A DNA stretch of 64,000 nucleotides from Lysobacter soli (GTDB taxonomy: Bacteria > Pseudomonadota > Gammaproteobacteria > Xanthomonadales > Xanthomonadaceae), in contig NZ_QTJR01000007.1 in the NCBI RefSeq assembly GCF_003382285.1, positions 1 through 64,000 of the forward strand, read 5' to 3'. The first letter of the stretch is position 1, and the number at the start of each line of letters is the position of its first letter. The translations under genes and the position numbers were made by a program. The notes beneath the pieces were generated by a model. That model was not told the origin of the DNA, made no database searches, and saw only the letters and a list, made by a program, of their open reading frames with translations. Of this stretch, positions 17,811 to 25,057 are shown one piece after another.

Positions 17811-18290
17811 ATGCAGAACCTGATTTCGATGACCCTCTCGCAGATCGAACTGCAAGAGGTCGACGCCGCACTGGAAACGCTGCGCCGCGTGTTCGCGCCG
17901 ATGATCTCGCTTGAAACGCAGCAGCGGCGCGAGCTGACGAAGATGGGCGGCAAGTCCGAAGCCTTCTGCCGGCAGACGCTGACGGTACTGGCGGCCAATC
18001 CGCAGATTGTGCCGCCCAACCTCGGCCTGGCCGAAGCGCAGGCGGACCTGGCCGCACTGGACGCGCTGCGTCCGCGCCTGCTCATGCTGCAACAGCTGAC
18101 CGAACGCGCCGAGGACTCGGTGCTGGCGCTGGGCAGCGACCTGATGCAGGTCGCGCTGGAGGGTTACAGCCTGCTCAAGGTGTCCGGCCGCAGCGAATCG
18201 CTGAAGGGCGCGCGGCAGGCGCTGTCGGCGCGTTTCGCCCGTGGCGGACGCGAGGCGGCACCGGCGACGGAAGCGACGGACCGCACCTGA
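17811..18290 (+). CDS. Conserved cytosolic protein of unknown function
   Basis: 159 residues from ATG 17811, all alpha-helical by eye (MQNLISMTLSQIELQEVDAA, then LRPRLLMLQQLTERAEDSVL). A conserved core reads RRELTKMGGKSEAFCRQTLT followed by ANPQIVPPNLGLAEAQADL. I recall this as a widely distributed uncharacterised family in proteobacteria and acidobacteria but know of no function. It is monocistronic and ends at a strong terminator. Upstream, a long frame through the palindromes is artefactual. Confidence 0.75.
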   Translation: MQNLISMTLSQIELQEVDAALETLRRVFAPMISLETQQRRELTKMGGKSEAFCRQTLTVLAANPQIVPPNLGLAEAQADLAALDALRPRLLMLQQLTERAEDSVLALGSDLMQVALEGYSLLKVSGRSESLKGARQALSARFARGGREAAPATEATDRT

Positions 18291-18331
18291 TCCTCGCGGC
18301 CTTCGCGGCCGCACGATCGCGTTGAAAACGC

Positions 18332-18370
18332 GGCGCGTCGGGCTTGCTGCCCGGCGCGCCTTTTTGTTTT
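18332..18370 (+). terminator. Rho-independent terminator
   Basis: GGCGCGTCGGGC (18332-18343) pairs with GCCCGGCGCGCC (18349-18360) with one G-T pair and a five-base loop, followed by TTTTTGTTTT. It lies 41 bp past the preceding stop. Confidence 0.9.
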
Positions 18371-18441
18371 GGCCGATGTGTGGGTGCGCTGTCCGGCGTT
18401 TCTGGGCATCTCCCTCGGCGTGCGAGGAGGTTGGGCCGGCC

Positions 18442-18733
18442 GTGTGGAGATATTTGCTCGGCGGCCCGAGTTCGGAGCTCGGCGTGCGGAGTTATGTGCT
18501 CGGCGTTCCGAGTTCGTAGCTCGGCGTGTGGAGTTATTTGCTCGGCGTTCCGAGCTCGGAGCTCGGCGTGTCGAGCTATTTGCTCGGCGTTCCGAGTTCG
18601 GAGCTCGGCGCGTGGAGCTATTTGCTCGACATTCCGAGCTCGGAGCTCGGCGTGCGGAGCTGTTTGCTCGGCGTTCCGAGTTCGGAGCGCGGCGTGTGGA
18701 GCTGTTTGCTCGGCGGCCCGAGCTCGGAGCTCG
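18442..18733. repeat. Minisatellite: about seven copies of a 42-bp unit
   Basis: The unit reads roughly TTCCGAGTTCGGAGCTCGGC followed by GTGTGGAGCTATTTGCTCGGCG in two halves, with a few changes per copy. Because 42 is divisible by three and the unit lacks stops, several frames on both strands stay open across it, giving periodic 14-residue peptides. None has a convincing start site or codon signature, so I treat it as non-coding tandem repeat. Copy number is likely variable between strains. Confidence 0.85.
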
Positions 18734-18762
18734 ACAAGGTCATGCTCGGCCTTTCCGCTCTT

Positions 18763-18792
18763 GTAGCCCGGGTAAGCGAAGCGCACCCGGGG
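18763..18792. repeat. Dispersed GTAGCCCGGGTAAGCGAAGC-type palindromic repeat
   Basis: CCCGGGT and ACCCGGG arms flank AAGCGAAGCGC. This sequence is familiar as an intergenic repeat in Xanthomonadaceae genomes. Only one copy is in the window. Confidence 0.6.
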
Positions 18793-19187
18793 ACGCGGTG
18801 CGCGAGACCGCTCCCCACGCGTCTTCGAAGCGTTTCAGCCCGACCACGACAAAGGCTTACACCGAAGTTTGAACTGACGCACATGCGTCGTTGAATCGCG
18901 TGTCATGCGTCGGCAGGCTGAGTGGGCACCGGCACATTCCGGTGCCGGGCTTGGCGGCCCGACTGTCGAAGCGCAAGGCGCCCATCATCCGATCCCCGGA
19001 GCTTTCGTTTTTCCGGACTGATCGCGATGATGGGCTTCGCGTATAGCGCAGGCTCGCCTATGGCGGGCGGCGCGGGGGAGCCGCAAGGCTCGCCGGGTTC
19101 GACATGCCGGTCCGCCAACCTCGCGTCGTCCGTCACCCTGTTTGGCGGCAGGGCCGACGGAATCTCCACTTAAATTGGAATTCCCAC
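18793..19187. other. Gap with no supported gene
   Basis: About 400 bp between the repeats and the next gene. Several frames exist but are Arg/Ala/Gly-rich and lack ribosome-binding sites. Some short inverted GC-rich stretches occur (for example near 19055-19100) but no specific element was recognised. Confidence 0.45.
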
Positions 19188-19541
19188 ATGTCGAAGAAGA
19201 AACGCAGGCGCAGCGAGCGCACCGAAGCACGTTCCCCCGTCAGCCTCTCCATCACCGCCCTACCCTTCGTCGCCGAACGCGAACAGGGCCGCCCCAACTA
19301 CTGGGCCGTCGAACCCGTCGACGAAACCCCGCGCAAACAGATCGAAGCCCAACGCGTCGGCGCTAAGTACGCCGTCCAGTACGCCCAATGGTTGAAAGCC
19401 AACCCCGACCTGGTCGGCATGGGCACCCTCGGCTGGATCGCCGCCGACATCGACTTCCAGGACCCCGACCGCACCGGCTACTGGATCGGCTTCTTTTCCT
19501 GCATCGAACGATTCCTCTTCGACGGAGTAACCGCTGAGTAG
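19188..19541 (+). CDS. Small conserved-looking protein of unknown function
   Basis: 117 residues beginning MSKKKRRRSERTEARSPVSL, a very basic start, then a compact domain with aromatic segments (RPNYWAVEPVDETPRKQIEA; YAVQYAQWLKANPDLVGMGT; TGYWIGFFSCIERFLFDGV). It is cytosolic. No catalytic motif or family is recognised. ATG 19188 is the only sensible start, as upstream codons are arginine-rich noise. It stands alone on the plus strand. Confidence 0.65.
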   Translation: MSKKKRRRSERTEARSPVSLSITALPFVAEREQGRPNYWAVEPVDETPRKQIEAQRVGAKYAVQYAQWLKANPDLVGMGTLGWIAADIDFQDPDRTGYWIGFFSCIERFLFDGVTAE

Positions 19542-19612
19542 TACGGCCGCGGGCCCGCTCACCGTATTAACCCCGGGCGCTTAAAGACCTGGGGATCCGA
19601 TGAATCTGGGGC

Positions 19613-19849
19613 CTAGAGATGGCCACCGAGAGGACAAGCTTTCGCCGGACGCGCTTCGTCGCAAGCGTCGCTCGCTTCACGTCCGTTCAAAGCACCCCAC
19701 TTTTCCGCTGCCTCTCGTAAGGCCCGGTGAACGGCTACCGAGCTGGCGCCGGCGGTCGGGCTATCGTGGTCGCCGCACTGGAAGCATCTGTACTCTTTCC
19801 ACAGAACTAAGGGGACGACGCATGCTTTGCAATGCTCTGGTGTGGTCAT
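19613..19849 (-). CDS. Possible small zinc-ribbon-like protein (doubtful)
   Basis: 78 residues with two CxxC pairs in the N-terminal third (HCKACVVPLVL and YRCFQCGDH), spaced like a zinc ribbon. The rest is low-information. Its start overlaps the start of the plus-strand membrane gene at 19822 by 28 bp on the opposite strand, so both are unlikely to be right as drawn. Kept only because four regularly spaced cysteines are uncommon by chance. Confidence 0.25.
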   Translation of the reverse strand: MTTPEHCKACVVPLVLWKEYRCFQCGDHDSPTAGASSVAVHRALREAAEKWGALNGREASDACDEARPAKACPLGGHL

Positions 19850-20478
19850 TGAATGCGGTTGCCGGGATCTCTTGGCTCGAACTCATCAAGGCAGCGGCGC
19901 CTCTGGCAACGGCCGCTATCGCGTACACGGCCCTTCAGAACTGGCGACGTCAGGATAGGGCGAAGAGAGAAGCCGAGTTTCTCGACCAACTGGTGGAGAC
20001 CACGCACACGTTCGTCGACGAGATGGCAGGACCGCTTACTCACATACGACTGACCAAAGCCGGCTTCGAAGGCTACGAGCCGAGTGGCGGCGTTGAGGAC
20101 ATGGCCACGGCGGGCATGGTGGCCTACATCGCGAAACGTGGCGAAGAAGATTCGAAGCGGATGCTTGGTGCGCTGAACAGTATCCAGCCTACCGCCGCTC
20201 GGCTCACTGCGTTGGCGACAAAGGGGCAGGTGTTCCGCTTCGAGGGATACGAGACGTGCAAGGCAGCCGCGACGCGGCTCGCATTACGGTTCAGCCAAGT
20301 GCAATTGTTTGCTGGGATGATCGGGGCGACGACGTTGAATTGGGAAAATCCTGAGGTCAGGAACGCGTGCCGTATTCTTTTCTCCGCGGACCCAGAGGCT
20401 ATTAGTGATGACCTCAAGGCGAGCCACGTGACGATCCTGGAATTTGCTACGGCTGCCTATCGCCGCCTTTACGGGTAG
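19822..20478 (+). CDS. Membrane-anchored protein of unknown function
   Basis: 218 residues from ATG 19822, with AAGGGGA about eight bases upstream. The N-terminus (WSLNAVAGISWLELIKAAAP then LATAAIAYTALQNW) forms one membrane helix followed by a basic RRQDRAKREAEF, placing the long helical domain in the cytoplasm. The remainder resembles the 'single TM plus coiled helical domain' hypotheticals common beside mobile elements. GC content is lower here than in flanking core genes, consistent with acquired DNA. No function is assigned. Confidence 0.65.
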   Translation: MLCNALVWSLNAVAGISWLELIKAAAPLATAAIAYTALQNWRRQDRAKREAEFLDQLVETTHTFVDEMAGPLTHIRLTKAGFEGYEPSGGVEDMATAGMVAYIAKRGEEDSKRMLGALNSIQPTAARLTALATKGQVFRFEGYETCKAAATRLALRFSQVQLFAGMIGATTLNWENPEVRNACRILFSADPEAISDDLKASHVTILEFATAAYRRLYG

Positions 20479-20560
20479 CCAGGCGACCCATGGGATGACC
20501 AGCTGGTGCACGTGACCCCGAACCATCCGGCCATGTTATAAAGCTCCGTCGAGAGTTCTG

Positions 20561-20632
20561 GGCTGCCTGCCCCTGGCGACAAGACCCCTCGGGCGCTTCT
20601 CGAAAGAGATAGCTGGACTAGGGCAGGCAGCC
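20561..20632. repeat. 12-bp perfect inverted repeat with 48-bp structured loop
   Basis: GGCTGCCTGCCC (20561-20572) is the exact reverse complement of GGGCAGGCAGCC (20621-20632). The loop has further self-complementary parts (for example CTTCTCGAAAGAGA). It lies between two convergent genes, so it may end transcription from both sides, or be a small structured RNA. No T tract follows on either strand. Confidence 0.5.
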
Positions 20633-20639
20633 TCTTCGG

Positions 20640-21296
20640 CTAGTAGTGGTGCACCGTGCCGTGGCGCCACGTCTCGTATTCGTGGCGGACTTTATGGCTG
20701 ATCAGGTCGTAGGCCCTGGCGTCATCGCGCTCCCACTTCCGCTGCATCGCCCAAGTGCAGTAGTCAACAGCCTGCAGGCACGGATCGGCCATGGCAGGAC
20801 AATGATCGGTCTTCCAGTCGATGCGAATGCCATAGAACTGGCGCATCACGTCCTGAATTCCAGCTTCAAAACCTGCCCGGCCCTTCTTCGTACCGAGGCT
20901 CGCTGCGGTGACCAGCATCTCCCGCGCGTCGCCTAGGATCTTCCGGTGCGCGCCGTAAAAGTGGAAGTACCACGCGTGCTGGTAGAACCGATGTTCGGTC
21001 GGCCGGATTTGCCGCTGAGCCTTGGACTTCTCCAGGATAGTGGCTTCGATCGTGAGATCCTCATCGCGCAACAGCTCGAAAACGCGATCACGAACTGCCT
21101 GCTTGTCCTCGGTTGCGTGAAGGCAGTCGCCTACCGGTAGACCCTCCCAAACCAGCTGTTTCCGAAGTCGGAGGAGCTTGGCGCCCAGATCGCAGTTCGG
21201 CACCGTCATCGTGCACAGTATGAAATAGCGACTGGCCCGCCCGTTTCGCATGAAAGCGAAGTCGCCTGCCTCGTCAGCGAACACGTACCTTCTCAT
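20640..21296 (-). CDS. DUF3800 protein
   Basis: 218 residues opening MRRYVFADEAGDFAFMRNGR then ASRYFILCTMTV. The early aspartate in FADEAGDF is the first acidic residue of the DUF3800 pattern, and the C-terminal MADPCLQAVDYCTWAMQRKW provides the later conserved aspartates. DUF3800 proteins are predicted RNase H-fold nucleases or nuclease-like proteins found on mobile elements and defence islands; the reaction is not demonstrated. It lies just outside the left attachment repeat of the island, next to a decayed integrase-type leader, so may belong to an older insertion. Confidence 0.8.
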   Translation of the reverse strand: MRRYVFADEAGDFAFMRNGRASRYFILCTMTVPNCDLGAKLLRLRKQLVWEGLPVGDCLHATEDKQAVRDRVFELLRDEDLTIEATILEKSKAQRQIRPTEHRFYQHAWYFHFYGAHRKILGDAREMLVTAASLGTKKGRAGFEAGIQDVMRQFYGIRIDWKTDHCPAMADPCLQAVDYCTWAMQRKWERDDARAYDLISHKVRHEYETWRHGTVHHY

Positions 21297-21574
21297 CGCT
21301 TCCGACCACTCCCGATTTCCATGGGCACACCTTAGCCGCGGATCGTGTCGGGCGTTGCAGATAAAACTGTGGATAACCCCGGCTTCGGAGGGCAGCCTAA
21401 ATCAGGTGGCGTCGCGCAGCCTGAGACACCGGAATGTTTGCCCGGTCGCGTGTCCCGCCTCGGTGTAATTCCGGTGTAAGCGTGTCGGGAAAATCCGGCA
21501 AGAAACGAAAGTCAGGGAGATCGTCAGCCGGTGGAAAGAGGCGTTTATGGCGGGTTTTCGGCGGGATTTCGTAA

Positions 21575-21617
21575 TGGGCCCACCAGGATTCGAACCTGGA
21601 ACCAAGGGATTATGAGT
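21575..21617. repeat. Left attachment repeat (attL), tRNA 3'-half copy
   Basis: Identical over 43 bp to 40964-41006: it runs from the discriminator base through the T arm to the anticodon CAT. Sequence diverges right after the anticodon and no CCA is encoded, so this copy is not a tRNA gene. Confidence 0.9.
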
Positions 21618-22066
21618 TCGTCGCGAACTACATATCTCTTTGATTCTTTAGCAATCCTAAGGCTAATCAATGAAACACCAATCTCCCAGCGAATCATCAA
21701 CTTACGCTCTTTAAGCGCACATCACGTGTCCGTTGCAATGTACCCGAGGTGTACCCAACGGCCGGGCGCTTCTGACCAACCAAACCGCCTAAGGTCCTCG
21801 CGTCGCTGATCACGGCACACACGTCCGTTATCGGCCTGGAGCTGACGCTCGCCCTCCGCAGCCTGGCCGGTCCTCACGGAGCAAGGCCGACTGTGTAGAA
21901 CCTGCTTGCCGTTGGGCTAGTCGGCCATGGAGGCAAGCCCTCACAGCTGTGGGCAGCGACATCTAGCGAGCCTGCGCGCGTCGTCAGTTATCGGCGTTGC
22001 CGGGCGAAGTAATGGTAGATAGGCTGAACGAGGACGATCGCTGCCCGAACTGGCATTGAGGAAGTG
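21618..22066. other. Island left end without a supported gene
   Basis: About 450 bp. A GTACCC-type doublet (GTACCCGAGGTGTACCC near 21740) resembles the sequence between tRNA and integrase at 40893-40912, possibly an integrase arm site or remnant. A degenerate type-b palindrome (CGTCCGTTATCGGCC) is at about 21825. GAGG at 22058-22061 is the ribosome-binding site of the next gene. Confidence 0.4.
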
Positions 22067-22555
22067 ATGCTCACGGCTCCTTGGCAGAAGCTATATCTTC
22101 ACAAAGGCCTCGCGTGCGAGTTCCTCGGTGTCTTCTCCCGTTTCGAGTACGCCCTCAAAGCCGGCGGTTTCGCCAAGTCGAGCCCCCCCGGATATGCCGA
22201 GCCCGATTGGTTGGCCTTTGGTCGGTCTATTGCTAACCGCTTCGATCCCACTGCTACACCGGAGCTGGATGCGTCGGTTAGTTACCTGATGGCTCACCCG
22301 CCGCTACGCCAGACGTGGTCTGCAGCAGCGGGCCTATCCTGGTCCGCCATCCCGATCACAGCCAATGCTTCCCAAGCAGCGCGCCTTATTGCTTACGTCC
22401 GTTGTATCCGGAACAACTTGTTCCACGGGGGCAAGTTCTTAGCGCCCCAAGCCGGATCACCCGATCGGGATTTGCAGTTGGTCCACTGTGCCTTAGTCGT
22501 CCTCGGCGGATTCGCGACTGCTAGCGGCGCTGTCGAACAGGCTTACCACCAGTAG
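22067..22555 (+). CDS. HEPN-like protein (possible RNase) of the island
   Basis: 162 residues, all helical by eye. The motif RNNLFHGGKF near residues 115-124 matches the RN-x3-H signature of HEPN domains, many of which are RNases in toxin or phage-defence systems. GTG 22064 or ATG 22067 could be the start; GAGG precedes both. No adjacent antitoxin or nucleotidyltransferase partner is present. The HEPN reading rests on this one motif and helical content, so the activity is a proposal. Confidence 0.6.
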   Translation: MLTAPWQKLYLHKGLACEFLGVFSRFEYALKAGGFAKSSPPGYAEPDWLAFGRSIANRFDPTATPELDASVSYLMAHPPLRQTWSAAAGLSWSAIPITANASQAARLIAYVRCIRNNLFHGGKFLAPQAGSPDRDLQLVHCALVVLGGFATASGAVEQAYHQ

Positions 22556-22725
22556 AGCCATTGGGCCTCGGGTCACCTGCCAGATCGTCGCTCGTCGATG
22601 CAGCGAGGGAGGTTTAGATGGTGGCGTAGACGCTTAGGTAGAAGCGGAGAGGCGAGAGGCCCCCGCCCCATGGCCGCTCGTCGGCAAAGTCTGGAAGGGG
22701 GTCTTCTCCCCGCACTCCCGCTATG

Positions 22726-22740
22726 GTACGTTTTTCGTAC
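22726..22740. promoter_or_regulatory. GTACG-N5-CGTAC palindrome, candidate XRE operator
   Basis: GTACGTTTTTCGTAC lies 32 bp upstream of the first gene of the plus-strand operon. Short GTAC palindromes of this spacing are typical for XRE-type autoregulators, and the operon's second gene is one. Confidence 0.5.
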
Positions 22741-22771
22741 ATCCATTGTGCGATTCCGGGAAGGGCGAAGA

Positions 22772-23053
22772 ATGGGCGACAAGAAGCAGGAAATTGAGGC
22801 ATCCCTGGGGCGGTTCTGGGATGAAATGGCGATTGAGCTAGGCGAGGACCCCCAAGACACAGGGGCCTTGGTCGGCGCGCCCCTGGATTCCTTGACCGCG
22901 ATGGAGGCAATGCTCGAAATCGACAAGCTGCTCAATCGGAAGATTCCAGCCGATACCGTCATCCGCAAGGGCGGATACGAGTCGAAGGAGCAATTCGTCG
23001 AGCATTTGACCGCGGAGGTCCTCAAGTACGTCGCGGAGCATGCCGATGACTAG
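22772..23053 (+). CDS. Acyl-carrier-protein-like protein
   Basis: 93 acidic residues from ATG 22772 (a longer frame is arginine-rich noise). The segment LVGAPLDSLTAMEAMLEIDK puts Ser40 in a DSL motif at the position where acyl/peptidyl carrier proteins are phosphopantetheinylated, followed by a helix and a final amphipathic helix (YESKEQFVEHLTAEVLKYVA). It could instead be a serine-containing helical adaptor that only resembles a carrier. No acyltransferase or synthetase is nearby. It is the first gene of a tightly packed operon, overlapping the XRE gene. Confidence 0.6.
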   Translation: MGDKKQEIEASLGRFWDEMAIELGEDPQDTGALVGAPLDSLTAMEAMLEIDKLLNRKIPADTVIRKGGYESKEQFVEHLTAEVLKYVAEHADD

Positions 23054-23408
23054 CCATGAGAAAGATGTCCAGCGGGCCGAGATGGCGGAGCGGCTGCGAC
23101 AGTCCCGCGAGTATGTCGGACTGTCCCAAGAGGAAGTCGCGAGCGCCTTGGGGATATCACGACCAGCAGTGACTCACATCGAGTCAGGCAATCGCAAAGT
23201 CGAAGCAACTGAACTAAGCATCCTGGCGCGTTTGTACCGAAGAACCTTGGAGTACTTGCTGACAGGAAGAGAGCCAGCGCCGCAAGGGCCAGAACAGTTG
23301 GTTTTCCTGGCGCGGGCGATCAAGGGACTGTCAGAGCGCGATCTTGATGAAGTGGCGCGATTTGCAGAGTTCTTAAAGCAATCAAGCAAGGCAAGCCGAA
23401 AGGAGTAG
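23040..23408 (+). CDS. XRE-family transcriptional regulator
   Basis: 122 residues (or 120 from ATG 23046). The helix-turn-helix is textbook: LSQEEVASALGISRPAVTHI then ESGNRKVEATELSILARLY. The C-terminal part (ERDLDEVARFAEFLKQSSKA) is helical. It overlaps the preceding gene by 14 bp and is followed after 3 bp by the ImmA/IrrE protease. XRE plus ImmA pairs are a known switch: the protease cleaves the repressor on a signal, as in ImmR/ImmA of ICEBs1. The GTACG palindrome upstream of the operon is the likely operator. Confidence 0.9.
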   Translation: MPMTSHEKDVQRAEMAERLRQSREYVGLSQEEVASALGISRPAVTHIESGNRKVEATELSILARLYRRTLEYLLTGREPAPQGPEQLVFLARAIKGLSERDLDEVARFAEFLKQSSKASRKE

Positions 23409-23411
23409 GGA

Positions 23412-24431
23412 ATGCTCCCTCACATCAGGAACGCCGTCAGCCGCGCCACCGAGATCTATCATGACTCTGGTGCCAAGGCCCGTGTGGAGCAGGATGGGTA
23501 CACGCGGGTAGACCCCTTTCTGATCGCGGGAGGAGAGGGCGTTCCTGTCCTGCTTCGCCCCTTGGAAAAGCTGCTTGGTGCGTTCATCCGGGAGGATGTG
23601 TCCGGGATCCTGGTCAATTCTGAGCGATCGGCGGGCCTGATCCACCTGACGTGTGCCCACGAGCTCGGACACTACTTCATGGGCCACGACACGACTGGTG
23701 ACGAGACCATGGATTTCGGTCCCAGGGCGGCGCACGTGGAGCAGGAAGCGGACTGGTTTGCGTATCACCTGCTGGCCTCCCGAGGCGTGCTCGCCAACAT
23801 CATGCGACGCAAGCACTGGAGTGTTCAGTCGCTGAAGAATCCCTTTGTTCTCTACCAGCTTTCGCTGCGGCTCGGAATTAGCTATACGGCTACGGGCTGG
23901 TCACTTGTGCGTCAGAAGATCTTGAACGCCGACCAGGTTAAGGACCTGCTGAAGGTTCAGCCCATCGAGATCAAGCGCGCCCTCCTTGAAGAGCGTGAGT
24001 TCGACTCCCGTAAAGAAGTCTGGCTGCTCGACGAAAGCGACCGCGCCAGCGTCCTTGAACCGCGCGCGGATGACCAAGTCCTGGTTCGCTTGAAAAGCAA
24101 CGCCTCGTCGGGCTACCTGTGGTCCTTGGACGAACTGGCGTCTGAAGGATTTGAGGTCCGTCCGGTCCCGCGCTCGCCCGAGCAGATTCCTGATCCCGAG
24201 CAGCTCGTCTTCGGTGGTGTCGCTACGGCGGAATTCCTGTTGACGCTCGACGAGGCGGCGAAATCGCGGAACGGTGATCCTTTGGTGTTGGCCATGAAAG
24301 AGCAGCGGCCGTGGCTGAAGGGCGCCGAGGCGAACGCGACTTTCGAAACGAGGACGAAATATGAGCAGATTGGGCCGGGGCTTACCCGTGCCGCGAAGCA
24401 GCAGCTGCTAAGGGAGTCGTCGCTCGCGTGA
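23412..24431 (+). CDS. ImmA/IrrE metallopeptidase fused to a chagasin-like (I42) domain
   Basis: 339 residues. The N-terminal half is an M78 (ImmA/IrrE) peptidase: HELGH at 83-87 with a third ligand glutamate in VEQEADWFAYHLL. The C-terminal third, about 215-315, looks like a chagasin-type cysteine-peptidase inhibitor: NASSGYLW at 230-237 matches the first inhibitory loop (NPTTGYxW), FGGVAT near 267 the middle loop, and QRPW at 298-301 the third loop. The next gene, overlapping by four bases, encodes a papain-like peptidase, exactly the class chagasins bind. I infer that this protein both cleaves the regulator and restrains the peptidase. Fold assignment of the C-terminus is by motif only. 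Confidence 0.8.
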   Translation: MLPHIRNAVSRATEIYHDSGAKARVEQDGYTRVDPFLIAGGEGVPVLLRPLEKLLGAFIREDVSGILVNSERSAGLIHLTCAHELGHYFMGHDTTGDETMDFGPRAAHVEQEADWFAYHLLASRGVLANIMRRKHWSVQSLKNPFVLYQLSLRLGISYTATGWSLVRQKILNADQVKDLLKVQPIEIKRALLEEREFDSRKEVWLLDESDRASVLEPRADDQVLVRLKSNASSGYLWSLDELASEGFEVRPVPRSPEQIPDPEQLVFGGVATAEFLLTLDEAAKSRNGDPLVLAMKEQRPWLKGAEANATFETRTKYEQIGPGLTRAAKQQLLRESSLA

Positions 24432-25057
24432 TCATCAAGGAAGAGATCTCACTGCCGCAGGCGGGCAATCCGGCACGGGACCAGGGGCAGCGCCCAACCT
24501 GTATTGCGTTCGCCCTTTCTGAGCTGAACCTGCCATATGCCCCCACGATCGAAGCGCTCAGCCCCGAATACGTCTATCAAGCGGCCGCCAACCTGACGCC
24601 TAATTGGGCTCCGGGTGCCGGTGTCCGCTTGGGTGTCGCCTTGCAGGCGGCATCGTCTGGGCAACCCATCGAGGCGGACTTCCCGTATCAGGCGACCGAG
24701 CCCGCTGCGCCGGTGCCGGCTCCCCCGGCGGGGTTCAGCCTCTACGGCACGGCGCTGGGAGTGCTGCCGCGCGACCTCGAATCGATCGCGGAAGCAATCC
24801 GACGCCAACTGCCTGTTGGGCTCGCCATCAAATTGACCAAGAGCTTCTACGTCCCGAGGGACGGGGTCATCGCCTTCGAACCGGAGTCCGTTCCCAATGT
24901 TCTCCACGCGGTGACAGTCGTGGGGCTTGGCTGGAACGAGGGCACTCCCTATTTCCGCATTCGCAACAGCTGGGGCGATGGCTGGGGGATGCGAGGACAG
25001 GCTTGGCTCTCCGGTGATTACATTCGCGAGCACGCGATCTGTGCGTTTGGAGGATGA
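24428..25057 (+). CDS. Papain-like (C1) cysteine peptidase
   Basis: 209 residues, cytosolic: no signal peptide or propeptide, unlike secreted papains. The active site is complete: DQGQRPTCIAFA with oxyanion Gln19 and catalytic Cys25, HAVTVVGLGW with His160, and RNSWGDGWG with Asn180. A proline/alanine linker lies near 90-102. It overlaps the ImmA/chagasin gene by four bases upstream and the thymidylate-synthase-like gene by four bases downstream, so the three are coupled. An intracellular C1 peptidase beside an inhibitor domain suggests a peptidase held inactive until a trigger. Confidence 0.88.
   Translation: MIIKEEISLPQAGNPARDQGQRPTCIAFALSELNLPYAPTIEALSPEYVYQAAANLTPNWAPGAGVRLGVALQAASSGQPIEADFPYQATEPAAPVPAPPAGFSLYGTALGVLPRDLESIAEAIRRQLPVGLAIKLTKSFYVPRDGVIAFEPESVPNVLHAVTVVGLGWNEGTPYFRIRNSWGDGWGMRGQAWLSGDYIREHAICAFGG

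Noticed and set aside
18442-18733. CRISPR array
   Set aside because: The 42-bp units are contiguous with no unique spacers and no cas gene is in the window.
18175-18872. Periodic proteins encoded by the 42-bp repeat
   Set aside because: Several frames on both strands are equally open, none with a credible start or ribosome site, so a coding claim cannot be made.
21575-21617. Second tRNA-Ile copy at the left island end
   Set aside because: Homology stops right after the anticodon, so D arm and 5' acceptor strand are missing and no CCA is encoded. It is an attachment-site remnant.
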